Shown: positions 9,158-18,510, counted from the first letter of the stretch. The stretch is DNA of 34,331 nucleotides from Gracilaria caudata (GCA_030374735.1 JASCIV010000178.1:1-34331); one strand, 5' to 3'. The notes: generated by a model from the sequence alone, not told the origin. A program made the numbers and translations.

Positions 9158-10741
9158 CTACTGTTCCTCTGCCGGCTGCGCCTGTATCTCTTCCTCCCCC
9201 CCTTGTCCCTCTGCCTGCCCCCCTTGTCCGTCTGCCTGCCCTCCTTGCCCCTCTGCCGGCTGCACCTGTTGCTGAGGATAGCGCCATTCAAAGGATTCAT
9301 AGGGAATATATCTGTCTTGGTAATTCATAAAATTGGCCCTGAAGCACTGCATGGTATCGGGCGCTCCACTGACGATCATTTCGCGACGGTACGACATTCT
9401 TGGTTCATTCCTGTAAAATATTGAGATGATACTGTTCAACGGAATGTGTTGGTACGCGTTTGGTATCTCTTGGTTGCAAGTAATGTTTTCAAATGGATAT
9501 ATAGGATCATGACCTTCTGGTGCAATGTTAACCGCCCTCAGCGTCCAGTGGGTGGGATTGGGCGCCTTCACGTTGACCACATTTTCGAAGAGATCAAGCT
9601 GCGTTTCAATCATATGTAAGTTGCGAACCCTGCACAGCATCCTCTCCACCAAAGCACCTGGCAGCACTTCAGCTGGAACCCATTGGTTCAACATGGCATG
9701 GTACACCTCGATTTGAGCTCCTGCCGGAGGCGGATGTTCCGGAAGCTGCGGTTGCGGCTCTGGCGGTGCTGGACCTGCTGGCTCTGCTGGTGCGGGCGGT
9801 TCCGCTGGTTCCGCCGGTGCGGGCTGTACCTCCGGTTCAACTGGTTCCACTGGTGCGGGCGGCTCCTCTGGTTCCGCTGGTGCGGGCGGATCCTCTGGTT
9901 CCGCTGGTGGGGGCGGATTCTCTGGTTCTGCTGGTGGGGGCGGATTCTCTGGTTCTGCTGGTGGGGGCAGATCCTCTGGTTCTGCTGGCGCGGGCAGATC
10001 CTCTGGTTCCGCTGGTGCGGGCAGATCCTCTGGTTCCGCTGGTGCGGGCGGTGCTGGGCCTGCGGGCGGCGGCCCACCGGCGGGGGGAACATTCGCAACG
10101 GCGTCGCCGCCTGCCGGCAGGTTCACGGGTCCGTCCGGACCGTGCTGCAGAAACGGCGCCGCTTGCTCACCCAGCGCCGGGTGATAGTGATCTGGTTGCA
10201 CCCACGGCGGAGGTCTGGGCATTGCCCATTGATCTGGGTTCGGCAGAAAGTGCTGCGCAACACCGCTCCGGCCATATTCGGGGTCAAGGTCGAACGGCAC
10301 GGGGAACCACATCTCCTCCATCAGATCCACATCCTCTGTATTGGGCGTTTGTCCGTTATGCTGGTCGACAAACAGTACGCGGAAACGACCGGAGGGTAGG
10401 AAGCTCTGGATTTTGACCAGGTTGAGCTGGTTGGTGATTCGGCTGCGCAGATGCAGACGCGAGCCGCGCCTGAGCTGCTGGATGAGCGACAGCGGCGAGT
10501 AAATCGGCGGTTCAGGGTTTCCAATCTGTACTGGGTTGATGAATTTGGCTGGCCCATGTGTCATCTGCACAATGGAGAGCTTCGGCGGGACGTCAGGAGG
10601 ACCCGCCGGCACGGCAGGCTGACCCGGCTGCACCGGGAAGGGAGGTGGACCCGGCTGCACGGGAAAGGGAAATGGACCCGGCTGCACAGGAAAGGGAGGT
10701 GGACCCGGCAGCCCCGGGATGGGGGGTGCACCCGGCTCCAT
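9158..10741 (-). CDS. Uncharacterised 527-residue protein with Tudor/Agenet-like blocks and proline-rich repeats
   Basis: I chose ATG 10741. The frame opens earlier, at 11221, but those 160 residues are Arg/Ala/Ser-rich and look like translated upstream DNA. Layout: residues 11-37 are three copies of PGPPPFPVQ. Residues 82-149 are a Tudor/Agenet-like block (GSRLHL, LVKIQSF, FRVLFVD, EEMWFPV). Residues 231-340 are tandem PAPAEPED-type 9-mers. Residues 343-490 are the domain shared with the 7532-8137 product (IEV-H 344, VRNL 372, CFRA 466, SFEWRY 483). Residues 495-515 are Gly/Gln-rich 7-mer repeats (AEGQGGQ). No signal peptide or membrane helix is seen. The shape suggests a chromatin or RNA-associated scaffold with disordered linkers, but this is inference. 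A TTAAAT sequence about 85 bp upstream could serve as a TATA-like element. Confidence 0.8.
   Translation of the reverse strand: MEPGAPPIPGLPGPPPFPVQPGPFPFPVQPGPPPFPVQPGQPAVPAGPPDVPPKLSIVQMTHGPAKFINPVQIGNPEPPIYSPLSLIQQLRRGSRLHLRSRITNQLNLVKIQSFLPSGRFRVLFVDQHNGQTPNTEDVDLMEEMWFPVPFDLDPEYGRSGVAQHFLPNPDQWAMPRPPPWVQPDHYHPALGEQAAPFLQHGPDGPVNLPAGGDAVANVPPAGGPPPAGPAPPAPAEPEDLPAPAEPEDLPAPAEPEDLPPPAEPENPPPPAEPENPPPPAEPEDPPAPAEPEEPPAPVEPVEPEVQPAPAEPAEPPAPAEPAGPAPPEPQPQLPEHPPPAGAQIEVYHAMLNQWVPAEVLPGALVERMLCRVRNLHMIETQLDLFENVVNVKAPNPTHWTLRAVNIAPEGHDPIYPFENITCNQEIPNAYQHIPLNSIISIFYRNEPRMSYRREMIVSGAPDTMQCFRANFMNYQDRYIPYESFEWRYPQQQVQPAEGQGGQADGQGGQAEGQGGEEEIQAQPAEEQ
9781..10052 (-). repeat. 27-bp tandem repeats coding for PAPAEPED-type 9-mers
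   Basis: On the plus strand the unit is close to GGTTCCGCTGGTGCGGGCGGATCCTCT without its last bases, repeated about ten times. The units nearest 10052 are most alike. The array is in frame, so changes in copy number lengthen or shorten the linker without breaking the gene. Confidence 0.85.
10623..10703 (-). repeat. Three 27-bp units coding for PGPPPFPVQ-type 9-mers
   Basis: Units at 10623-10649, 10650-10676 and 10677-10703 share CCCGGCTGCAC and end in GGA. This is a second, independent 27-bp array in the same gene. Confidence 0.85.
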
Positions 10742-12339
10742 GGTGAGGGTCGGTGCGCGACGTCGGGGGAAGAAGGGTGGCGTGGGGCGGGTGTGCAGGA
10801 AAAGCGTTGAACGCAAGGCGCATTTAAGCGCATCTCGGGCGGCATGGCGAGCAACAAGAACGGCGGCCGCAGAGGTTGCGAACGGCGCGAACGGTGCGAT
10901 GCGGGGCTGCGCTCTGGAAAGCCGCTCAGGTTTGAAAAGCGTCGCGAAAGTTTGGCGCGGGGATGAGGCGGTTCGCTGCCATGCAAGATGGCGCAGCGCC
11001 TTCGCGCCCGTGCAGACGAAGTTCGAATTGCGCGCGGCTCTCGCTCGTGTGTTCGCGAGGGAGAGGCGCGAGAGCAAAGGGCGAGAGCTTTTCGATTGTG
11101 GCTCGGTCTGTCGCGAGCCTCGGGACGCGTGCGCGGCATATGCGACTTGGGCGTGCCACGCAGGCGGCGGGTACGTCGTGTGCACGTTGCCAACTATGTA
11201 CGGTGTGCGCTGTTGTTCCATTTTTAAGTTTCAAACGAAAAGTATTCCGTTTTTATTAAATTTAATTTTTTTGGCCTTCGTTTTGTTTATTTTCATGAAA
11301 CGGCGGAGTGTTCAACAAGGTTAGAGCGCTTTCCGAGTTGGCAGTAACGAGCACAATGTGCTCGTCCGTGTCGATGCCACGCATGAATGGTTTGGCGAAG
11401 GTGGAGAGCAAGCCCACAACCATATTTCGTTAAACCGACAGTGCCGACCAGATTGACAAAGGGGCAATGTCAAACTCAATAATTGTCTAGATGAAATTCG
11501 CTCTGAGTCGTATATCTTTCTTTGTCCAGACGCACCCATGCGCACTTTTCTGCCTCGAACGCCTTCCACAGGGGGTACAAGCGTGAGGTTCTGTGTCTGA
11601 TGCTTGATGGAGTTTTGTTCAAGCACAACGGTATCGTGTACCTGTACCTGTACCTGTCACCACATGGAGGCTGATTGGAAGCGATACGTAATGTCAGTTG
11701 CTTTCACATGCGTCAGCACCTCCACGTCCTCGGTTTGTCTTCAGTGACGGGACCCTCTGTGCAGTTGTCCTTTCAACACCTGTTTCCTGTTATGGCACTC
11801 TGTTATGCAATACACCACGCGCAGTCGAAGCGGCCACATGAATTTCTCTACAGATGGATGGCGTTTTGAAGACGCCGCATACACGACAACACGATGCATA
11901 GAAGTTGTTTCCAGGGCTCCATGGTCGATACATGAGAATCAGATCTATGTATTTGAACACCTCCATATGACTAACGTTGTTATTCCTCGCTGTCATGAAA
12001 AATGCTACTTTCTCATTCGAAAAAACTCGGCAGCGTAGAAACCAAAAGCGCACGCTTTCGCCTCATGATTTGTGTTCATATTATGAGATGTGTGTACCCG
12101 TCACCCACGTTCGTCTCATGAACGCTCAATGCAACTTCAGTAAACTTGAAGTTATCTCGAAGTTATCCCGATTTATGTTCCACGGCTCATAACATTGAAA
12201 TCCTTCCTGTACTAGTGTTTCATAATCACAGCGAGAACGCTCTGTTGGTGATGGTCGAGAATTAGAGTTTTACTGTCTGGCATGACTGCGTCACCATGAG
12301 CTCTTGTGCCAACAGCAGCTACCGCCACTTTTCCTTTCA
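10742..12339. other. Intergenic: promoter side of the 527-residue gene and gene-free DNA
   Basis: 10742-11220 is GC-rich, and long frames on both strands there look compositional. 11240-11300 is a T-rich stretch. 11300-12339 has only short frames without domains. A hexamer repeat (TACCTG, three or four copies) lies at about 11639-11656. Plus-strand frames at 11805-12190 are open for about 75 codons but have no support. Confidence 0.5.
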
Positions 12340-12350
12340 CTATATAAGAG
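12340..12350 (+). promoter_or_regulatory. TATA box of the 12387-12992 gene
   Basis: CTATATAAGAG lies 37-47 bp before the first ATG. A start site 25-30 bp downstream falls near 12370, just upstream of both candidate start codons. Confidence 0.65.
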
Positions 12351-12386
12351 CAGCTCCGCTCGAGTCTCGCCTTCACTAAGCTGCAC

Positions 12387-12992
12387 ATGCAATCGTTCCC
12401 CAACACCCTCAACATGATCCACATTCTCTTCACATTCGTTTTGTTGGCAGCTTCTGCCTCGGCCTCTACATGCCCTGTTAACCTTCCGTTTCCGTCCACA
12501 ACCGCAGGTCGCTCCCGTTCCATGATAAGGCCATGCGGTCCCGCGCGTTTCGTGGCCCACTCCATAGCGTCCGTGAGCAACACCGAAATCCGTTACCAAC
12601 CATTCCAGGAAGACTTCAACCACGGAACCGAGAATCCAGGCTTCCTGTGCCCAAGGGAGTTTGTTTTCAGGATGGAGAGAAACGATCCGTTGTTAATTGA
12701 ACGTCCGCGCCTCGTGATACCGGAAGGTATCGATCGTGACAGTGACTATTGTGAAACGGAGCAAACGACACAGCAGATTGTTTCTAGGCCTCAGGGAGCC
12801 AATCGAGATAGCTTCATCGCCGGAATGAAGGCTACAATTGATGGGCTCACTTTCCTTCGTGATAATGAATGTCGCTCGGGACAGGTGTTTCCTTTCTTGC
12901 ATACTGAAGAGTATCTTCATGGGTGGTTGGAAGGACCGATATCTTATTTACTCAGTGTAGCCTACCGTTTTGAATTGTGCTTGGACGTTTAA
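12387..12992 (+). CDS. Predicted secreted cysteine-containing protein
   Basis: 201 residues from ATG 12387, or 192 from ATG 12414. The second start gives a cleaner signal peptide (MIHILFTFVLLAASASAS), and both are compatible with the TATA box. The mature part has six cysteines (in TCPV, PCGP, LCPR, YCET, ECRS, LCLD), enough for three disulfides, no further membrane helix and no domain I recognise. A T12 run (13006-13017) follows the stop. It is likely exported to the cell surface or matrix. The good TATA box and uninterrupted frame suggest a real, expressed gene. No homologue is recognised in this window. Confidence 0.7.
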   Translation: MQSFPNTLNMIHILFTFVLLAASASASTCPVNLPFPSTTAGRSRSMIRPCGPARFVAHSIASVSNTEIRYQPFQEDFNHGTENPGFLCPREFVFRMERNDPLLIERPRLVIPEGIDRDSDYCETEQTTQQIVSRPQGANRDSFIAGMKATIDGLTFLRDNECRSGQVFPFLHTEEYLHGWLEGPISYLLSVAYRFELCLDV

Positions 12993-13201
12993 GTACCTTT
13001 CAACGTTTTTTTTTTTTGTAGAGAAAATTAAGTGTTGTTGTGCGGCCTTTAGAAAAGAAAGCAACACCTTGAAAGAATTATCTCAGCTAGAGGCGATAGC
13101 TTCCGCATCTACTGAAGCACTCTGAACGGTTTCTTTTGGTAAAACAAGAAAAAGCAAGTTTATCTCTTCGGGAACTAAGGGGGAATTCCATTATTTGTTG
13201 T

Positions 13202-13812
13202 TCACCGCACGCTTTCGACGTACCCGACGGGAGTACGGCTGTACCACTTTCCATGACCGATGTTCCTTGAGATTTCGTACATGTACGCTTGGAGATACTC
13301 GGTGGACTCTACGGTGAGGACAAGCGAGTGATGGATGATTTGTGAAAGCTGGATTACGTGTGCGCTCTTACAGTACATATCAACCAGCACTGTAATGCAC
13401 ATCCCAGGGTTCGGCCAGCAAAGCACAAAAAAAAGATGACGAATGCTACAAAGAAACAATCAGAAATCAATGTTTTGTCCCTCCGTTGCATTGTTGGTAG
13501 AACGCTAGCAACAGCAATGTCGTTTTCACGAGCACGGGGTGTGTATTCCATGAGGCCAAGTCCGGCGCAGACCACGCCTGCGTCTACGCCAAGAGAAGCG
13601 ATGAACTTTGAAAACAACGTTACTTCTGTCTTTGTTATCCTCTCATGGGCTTGGCACCCCAAAACAACCTCAGCACTGTTGTGATGGGAATAGAGCGGAC
13701 TGAGGTGTAAGCTACGCTGATCGATTTGTAGTTTAGAAATGATGGCGTTACAGGTTGGAGTGGTGGGTATCAGAGTAATGAAGAAGGTCATTCTCCGCAC
13801 CGGCATGTACAT
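13202..13812 (-). pseudogene. Unidentified gene of about 203 codons with a frameshift at or near an A8 run
   Basis: Two overlapping minus-strand frames form one protein-like reading. The first starts at ATG 13812 and is coding-like (residues such as NSAEVVLGCQAHERIT and FIASLGVDAGVVCAGLGLME) up to a hydrophobic run FFVAFVIFF, then goes out of character and stops near 13354. The second frame (with MCITVLVDMY, then QLSQIIHHSLVLT, YEISRNIGHGKWY) continues to a stop at 13202. The switch falls at or next to eight A (13427-13434, T8 on the coding strand). One extra base, or two fewer, would restore a single frame. This may be a genuine inactivating indel, a sequencing error in the homopolymer, or frameshifting. 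A hydrophobic stretch across the junction may be a membrane helix. Family not recognised. Confidence 0.55.
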
Positions 13813-13953
13813 TTACGGCTCTCGTTAGGTCCTGAGTCCATAGGTGATAAACAGAATACTTCTAATAGCTACGAAGTACGTATGCCGCATAGCAGGTAGT
13901 GATTAGCGAAAGATGATGCTAAAGAGTGGCATAAGCGGGGCTGTTATGTCGTA

Positions 13954-15018
13954 TCAGTAGGAACTGTTCGGACGCATCGATGCAGACACCAATGGGTACA
14001 AATTGAACAGTTTCTCTTCGTAGCTGCACAGGTGCGCAAAGTTATCACGCGCGTACTTGGAACTGTCAAACTTAACCTGCTCCTTCACAAGTTTAGACTG
14101 CTGAGAAGCCCTGAACTGAGCTGCAAGTGCCTGCACTCTCTTGTACTCGGCAACGTCCCTCACATTTCCATCGGAGCACATCACGTCATACAAGCCGTAG
14201 GGAACGCTGCGCATCATGTTCTGTTTCATCACGCTGGAGGCCATGTACGATTCGGCCGGCGAAGATTGCGTGGCATATCGCGAACACACGCTCTTGGCTT
14301 CGGCGCCGGCACGAACGTACGAGCGCGCAGAAATCGGAAAGCTGTTGAATAGCTTTTCTTCGTACGTACATCCATGCGCACCGATGACGGCCTTGCGTCG
14401 CGTTTCGGTGAAATGCGCATACTTCTGCACCATCGATCGTTGGCGCATTCGAAACTCGGTCGCCAAAGCCAGGTTGCGCGCATAATCGGCTTGACCACGA
14501 ATGGTTCCCTCCGTGCACTGTACGTTGTACGTGCCGAACGGAGCGGCGGTCATCTTGTACTGCGCGGTAATGCACTTGGCCATGTACTTGTCCGCGGCTC
14601 TCAGATGCGGTTTGCGCAGGATACTGATATCAGGGTCGAGCTTGTACGAAAACAAAAAAGGGCGTGCGGAGAGCGCCAGCACGCCGCTGGTCGCTCCAGG
14701 AACGATGGATCCCGTCGTGGGGTTGAAGGGGTTGAAGTTGTTCATGGCAGATGTGATGTACGCCTTCCACAGGCTGGACATCTTCGACGGTTCCCTCGGC
14801 GGCAGTTCGACCGGTGGCGAGGGCTTGGGCTTTGGCAGTCGGCCACGACTCATTTCGGCGTACTTCTCGAACCTTTCTGAGTAGGCCTCCATGACAATGG
14901 TGCGAGCGGCGCGCGATTGGTCGCGAGTGCGCGCGCCATGACAGACGACGGCAGTTCCCGAGAAGGAGGAGGCGAAGCACGTGGGCGCTGCGGCGGACAG
15001 CACGAAGGCGGCAGGCAT
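13954..15018 (-). CDS. Phycoerythrin gamma subunit (bilin-bearing phycobilisome linker), plastid-targeted
   Basis: 354 residues from ATG 15018, in good context (GCCACCATG); the frame continues upstream to 15195 but that part is Arg-rich and unlikely to be coding. Residues 1-42 form a transit peptide (MPAAFVLSAAAPTCF, Ser/Ala/Arg-rich) typical of red algal plastid proteins. Two internal repeats follow at about 145-230 and 257-345: PFGTYNVQCTEG pairs with PYGLYDVMCSDG, and GCTYEEKLFNSFP with LCSYEEKLFNLYP. These repeats and the paired cysteines (C168/C281 and C217/C331, plus C149) match the red algal R- and B-phycoerythrin gamma family, nuclear proteins that sit inside the phycoerythrin hexamer disc, bind bilins through cysteine and link rods in the phycobilisome. 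The N-terminal Pro/Lys-rich part (60-80) is lineage-specific. Which cysteines carry bilins is not shown here. Confidence 0.9.
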   Translation of the reverse strand: MPAAFVLSAAAPTCFASSFSGTAVVCHGARTRDQSRAARTIVMEAYSERFEKYAEMSRGRLPKPKPSPPVELPPREPSKMSSLWKAYITSAMNNFNPFNPTTGSIVPGATSGVLALSARPFLFSYKLDPDISILRKPHLRAADKYMAKCITAQYKMTAAPFGTYNVQCTEGTIRGQADYARNLALATEFRMRQRSMVQKYAHFTETRRKAVIGAHGCTYEEKLFNSFPISARSYVRAGAEAKSVCSRYATQSSPAESYMASSVMKQNMMRSVPYGLYDVMCSDGNVRDVAEYKRVQALAAQFRASQQSKLVKEQVKFDSSKYARDNFAHLCSYEEKLFNLYPLVSASMRPNSSY

Positions 15019-15657
15019 GGTGGCGCAGCGCAGCGAGTCAACGAGCGGGGAAAGCGGGCGGGCTGCGCGCAGTGAGCGGGGGTGCACATGGCGACGGGGG
15101 TTGGGGAGGCGTGGGCGGGTAGATATGGCGTGGTGGTCGGCAAATACCCTAGGCATCCGCCGCCTCTGCGCGCGGGAGCGTCGATCTGCAGCCAACAGCT
15201 GCTCGCCCGCCGTGACGCGGCGCGCCGGGGCGGGCGATAGTCGCTTTGGCGAGTCTTTGGCAGCGCGGGCGTGCAGCGGCAGTCGTCCGCCACGGCGCGC
15301 GGCATTCTAATTGGGCAACACTTGTTGACAGCATTACAGTGCTGTTTTTCATATCCGAGTGTACACGTAAATATCCTTGTAAGAAAGACTGGTGAGATGC
15401 GGTCTCACGACGGCTGTCCCAGAAGATTCGAGGTGATCTATCCCGAACACGTGATAGGCACACTTGTCTCTTCAGATACAAGTACAACGGTGCAACTGTT
15501 TCGCGTGTCCACCGAGTGCGTTAGACCGACTACGTGTAGCGGTCAGACTCAAAAACAAGCCTACGAGGTATCGTCGTCCTTTACATCATGAGCTCAAAAC
15601 CACAACCCCGTTGAAGACATCAGACCCTCATGGATGTCGATGCTTCTGCGTACAAGA
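15019..15657. other. Intergenic: promoter and leader of the gamma-subunit gene
   Basis: GC-rich and pyrimidine-rich on the coding strand up to about 15300, with no clear TATA box. From 15310 on, AT content rises and no supported gene is seen up to the 3' end of gene A. Confidence 0.5.
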
Positions 15658-15693
15658 ATCTTTAATGATGAACAAAGTGACTTACATTGGCTC

Positions 15694-17160
15694 TTACTCC
15701 AAATCACGTGTGGCCTCGTCAAGCAACTCATCCCCACTGAAGCGAGGATCTTGTCGGCGTGCGATGATGAAGGTTATGAACTTGTACACGACACTGAACA
15801 CAATAACAAGCACAGCCGTCGTGATCAAAATGAGCATTACCAACATGCTCCACCATCTGCCCTTCGTCGGGTGGTAATATCCAACCGTGCCAAGCAACGC
15901 AACAGAAATATAAATGCCACCCTTTGCCGAGCAGCTGAACGTTCGATACATCTCGGAGGTGCACTGTTCCACCGACGACGGAAGAGTAACAGAGCCATCG
16001 AACCATGCAAAGAATGAACGCCAACTCGTCTCACTATTATGCTCCTCGAACGCAAACACCAACACACCGATCTCGGCAGGAATCACCAACGCTAACAACG
16101 CCAGTTTCGCCCAAAGTTTGTACCATTTGATGCGTTCCCTCTGTTTCTTTCCCTCTTCATAAAGATTTCCGCGCATGTTCGCCCATATTCCGATCGCTGT
16201 GAACAGGCCCGCAAAAGCTGCACCCACGGCAAGAAACGCGTCGGTGGGGGACACTTTTTCCGGACGGGTTGTCATGTAGCTGCTACGGTCAGATCCAATT
16301 GCGTGATGATCTTGCAGTGCGCCCAGCGTGTCCGCGCTTCTCCTTGCGTACGCGTAGATTTTGCCGCATTCTTCGTTGTCGTCATCCATGATGAAAGTAT
16401 CAAGATCTGTATTATCTCCCCTGGTGTCATTTCCGAAGATGAAGAAATCTCCTCTTCTCCCTTGCTTGAACGCCTTCTCAAAGTCAGAAATAACGTCCCC
16501 AAAGTTTATGGTTTCGTACTTCTCCAGATTCTCATTGTCTTCCAAAGTGTTGTGTCTACGATTTCCCTGAGCCTCCCAGTAGCCCCCGTCTCCTGGTACC
16601 ACGTGGTACGGCTCAGCCTCTTTCACATATTGAGGCAAATCTTCCATATCTCTCTGTGTGGGGCGGAGAATTTCCGTATGACAATCCCGCCACTTTCCTG
16701 CGATTCTTGGATACAAGCAGGCAATCTTATCCATGTTTCTGATCAGCCTGGGCTGCATAACGATGGCATGCCGGCAGTTGTAGTCCAGACAGCGACATGA
16801 TAGGATAGTTTGCGTAGAGTGTCCGCGCACACCTTTCTCTGGATCCTTGAACTTGAAATAATTGCCTCCAATCCAACCCGGACTGTCCTGAGCAAGCGTG
16901 CAGCGTTTCTCGAACGACGATTCACATACTGGCGACTCATTCCGTTCTATTGCGTCTTGCACGGCCCTCACGAACGGTGCGTTTCGAAACGAGTCCCTGG
17001 TTCTCTGAACTACTTCGTATGCTCTGTCGGGGCCTGAAGATGTTGGTTTTATTTCGGCAGAATGTCGCCATCTCTCTTCTGGGGTGATTATTTTGGCAGA
17101 TCCCAGGGCGAACAGCAGCGAGGCCAAACAAATACAACTCGCGATCGTCGAACCCTTCAT
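15694..17160 (-). CDS. Gene A: predicted secretory-pathway membrane protein with four transmembrane helices
   Basis: 488 residues from ATG 17160 (the frame upstream has no earlier ATG). A signal peptide (residues 1-22, CICLASLLFALGS) is followed by a 280-residue cysteine-containing ectodomain (C79, C87, C122, C124, C129, C148, C160, C265). The membrane part has helices at about 306-327, 350-371, 413-429 and 437-466. Between helices 2 and 3 is a conserved loop with WRSFFAWFDGSVTLPSS and two cysteines (C400, C410). The short charged tail (RRQDPRF to RDLE) is presumably cytosolic. I do not recognise the family. A 3' pseudogene copy lies at 17971-18510 and another fragment at 21897-22066, so this belongs to a locally amplified family. 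It may be a cell-surface or endomembrane protein; nothing in the sequence tells its ligand or activity. Confidence 0.85.
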   Translation of the reverse strand: MKGSTIASCICLASLLFALGSAKIITPEERWRHSAEIKPTSSGPDRAYEVVQRTRDSFRNAPFVRAVQDAIERNESPVCESSFEKRCTLAQDSPGWIGGNYFKFKDPEKGVRGHSTQTILSCRCLDYNCRHAIVMQPRLIRNMDKIACLYPRIAGKWRDCHTEILRPTQRDMEDLPQYVKEAEPYHVVPGDGGYWEAQGNRRHNTLEDNENLEKYETINFGDVISDFEKAFKQGRRGDFFIFGNDTRGDNTDLDTFIMDDDNEECGKIYAYARRSADTLGALQDHHAIGSDRSSYMTTRPEKVSPTDAFLAVGAAFAGLFTAIGIWANMRGNLYEEGKKQRERIKWYKLWAKLALLALVIPAEIGVLVFAFEEHNSETSWRSFFAWFDGSVTLPSSVEQCTSEMYRTFSCSAKGGIYISVALLGTVGYYHPTKGRWWSMLVMLILITTAVLVIVFSVVYKFITFIIARRQDPRFSGDELLDEATRDLE

Positions 17161-17308
17161 AGCTTCAACACATCCACCGAAATGGTACCGTCGGCGACCG
17201 GAGTCCACCGAAAGACGGTTCTGTATGCATTTTCACATTGCTTGTCTGTTTAAGTTGGCGACTCTCAAAATTCCAGAGTTCTCCCGCAGAGTACGAGCGT
17301 TAAGCACG

Positions 17309-17970
17309 AATTCAGTGAAGCCGTTAGGTCCGCCGTAAGCCTATCCTACCGCGACAGGGTACAACCAGAAATTTGTTGTATACAATTCAGTGAAGCCGTT
17401 AGGCCCGTTGCAAACCATCTTATTGCAATATATTCAGCTCCCTTAATTGTAAATTAATAAGGGCCTCTGCCAGGTGGTGATTGACCTACTTCCCGATGGG
17501 CATCATAGTAATATGAATGAACTTCCTGCTGGACACAAATCTCACCTACCTCGCTGCACTGAATTCATCACCCATCACGACATGGACCATTAACGGTCTA
17601 TCGAATTCCTCGCTCCATGACGAAATTGCGTGTCTTGCCGTTGGCATCGGTCCCTGTTACTGATGCAATTCTCAACTATAGCTGCAATTCCGCAAGCAAT
17701 CACAGTCGAGAATTTCGGCTGTGATAGGATTGATGCCAACGGCAAGACACGCAATTTCGTCATAGAGCGATGCAACAATATACGCGACCATTCATCAACG
17801 TTGTACATTTTTGGTACTCCTCGGCACAACGGCTTTGCGTCAAATCGAGACAGCCTCCAGTGGAGGTTTTAATATAGATTCTGATGGGCTCGAGCGTACT
17901 TTAATGGGCCACCCATTCAGATATGCTTGCGCCACACATCCTTTCAAGTCCAAAGAAAGCAATCGATGGT
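17309..17970. repeat. Spacer unit 1 upstream of gene A, duplicated at 18551-19060
   Basis: Landmarks shared in order with 18551-19060 are AAGCCGTTAGG-CCG, GGGCATCATAGT, TGGACCATTA, TCTATCGAA, a central hairpin, CAACAATATACG, and GGGCCACC near the end. The AATTCAGTGAAGCCGTTAGG start occurs twice here (17309-17332 and 17384-17407), so the left edge is itself duplicated. Confidence 0.85.
17610..17770. repeat. Long inverted repeat (foldback) with perfect 32-bp arms
   Basis: Arms 17617-17648 and 17732-17763 are exact reverse complements (ATGACGAAATTGCGTGTC at the outer end). Pairing continues outward with TCGCTC and inward, imperfectly, through AATTCTC-ACT, leaving a loop of about 20 bases. A transcript would form a hairpin of about 150 nt. 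The related copy at 18714-18879 has the same inner stem but much weaker outer arms. Confidence 0.95.
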
Positions 17971-18510
17971 CTCTGATGATGAGCATGGTAACTTACATTG
18001 GCTCTTACACTGTCTCATTTTTGGCATCGTCGAGCTTCTTGTCCGTACTCGGGTCTTGTGGTGAAATAGTATCGGACGCTTTGGACTGGCAAAAGGAAAT
18101 GAGCAAAACAAGAAGGACTGCTGCCAAGACCAAAATGAGCGCTACTAACATGATCCACCCCTGAACTTTGTCGTGTGATAATACCCAACCGTGCCAAGCA
18201 ACGCAGCAGAAATATAAATGCCTCCCTCAGCCGAGCAGCTGAACGTTAGGTACAACTCGGAGGAGCACTGTTGTACTGATGATGGAAGAGTAACGGACCC
18301 ATCGAACCATGCAAAGAATGAACGCCAGTTCGTCTCCCTGTCATGTTCCAAAAACGTAAACAGCAACACACCGATCTCAGCCAGAAAGACAATCAATAAA
18401 AGTATTACGGCCCAGAATCTTTTCCACTTGATGTGCTCCCCTTTATTGGAGCGTACCCAGTTCTCTTGCAGACCAGCAGTGAATCCATGGGGTCCACTTT
18501 AAAACCATCA
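17971..18510 (-). pseudogene. Pseudogene copy of the 3' third of gene A
   Basis: Reading on the minus strand from about 18500: IKWKRFWA, then a helix with LAEIGVLLF, then WRSFFAWFDGSVTLPSS, paired cysteines, GGIYIS-ALLGTVGYYH. This is a close match to gene A residues 343-433. After YYHTTKFR the frame is broken by a one-base deletion and the match resumes as WIMLV in another frame, through the last helix to a diverged tail and stop near 18005. Homology also covers the 3' flank (ACTTACATTGGCTCTTAC in both). Everything upstream of the second helix is missing. Truncated and frame-shifted, it should not make a functional protein. Confidence 0.9.

Noticed and set aside
9781..10052. Regular repeats that could be mistaken for a CRISPR array
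   Set aside because: Units are contiguous without spacers and code for an in-frame peptide repeat in a eukaryotic gene.
9683..10416. Long plus-strand frames opposite the 527-residue gene
   Set aside because: They are antisense readings of the 27-bp repeats (Trp/Cys/Arg or Leu/Val/Pro repeats) and arise from the repeat array.
10742..11221. N-terminal extension of the 527-residue protein to the ATG at 11221
   Set aside because: The extra 160 residues are Arg/Ala/Ser-rich with no pattern, and the first strongly protein-like segment begins at the ATG at 10741.
17590..17872. Overlapping 80-codon frames on both strands
   Set aside because: They lie across the foldback hairpin and mirror each other because of its arms.
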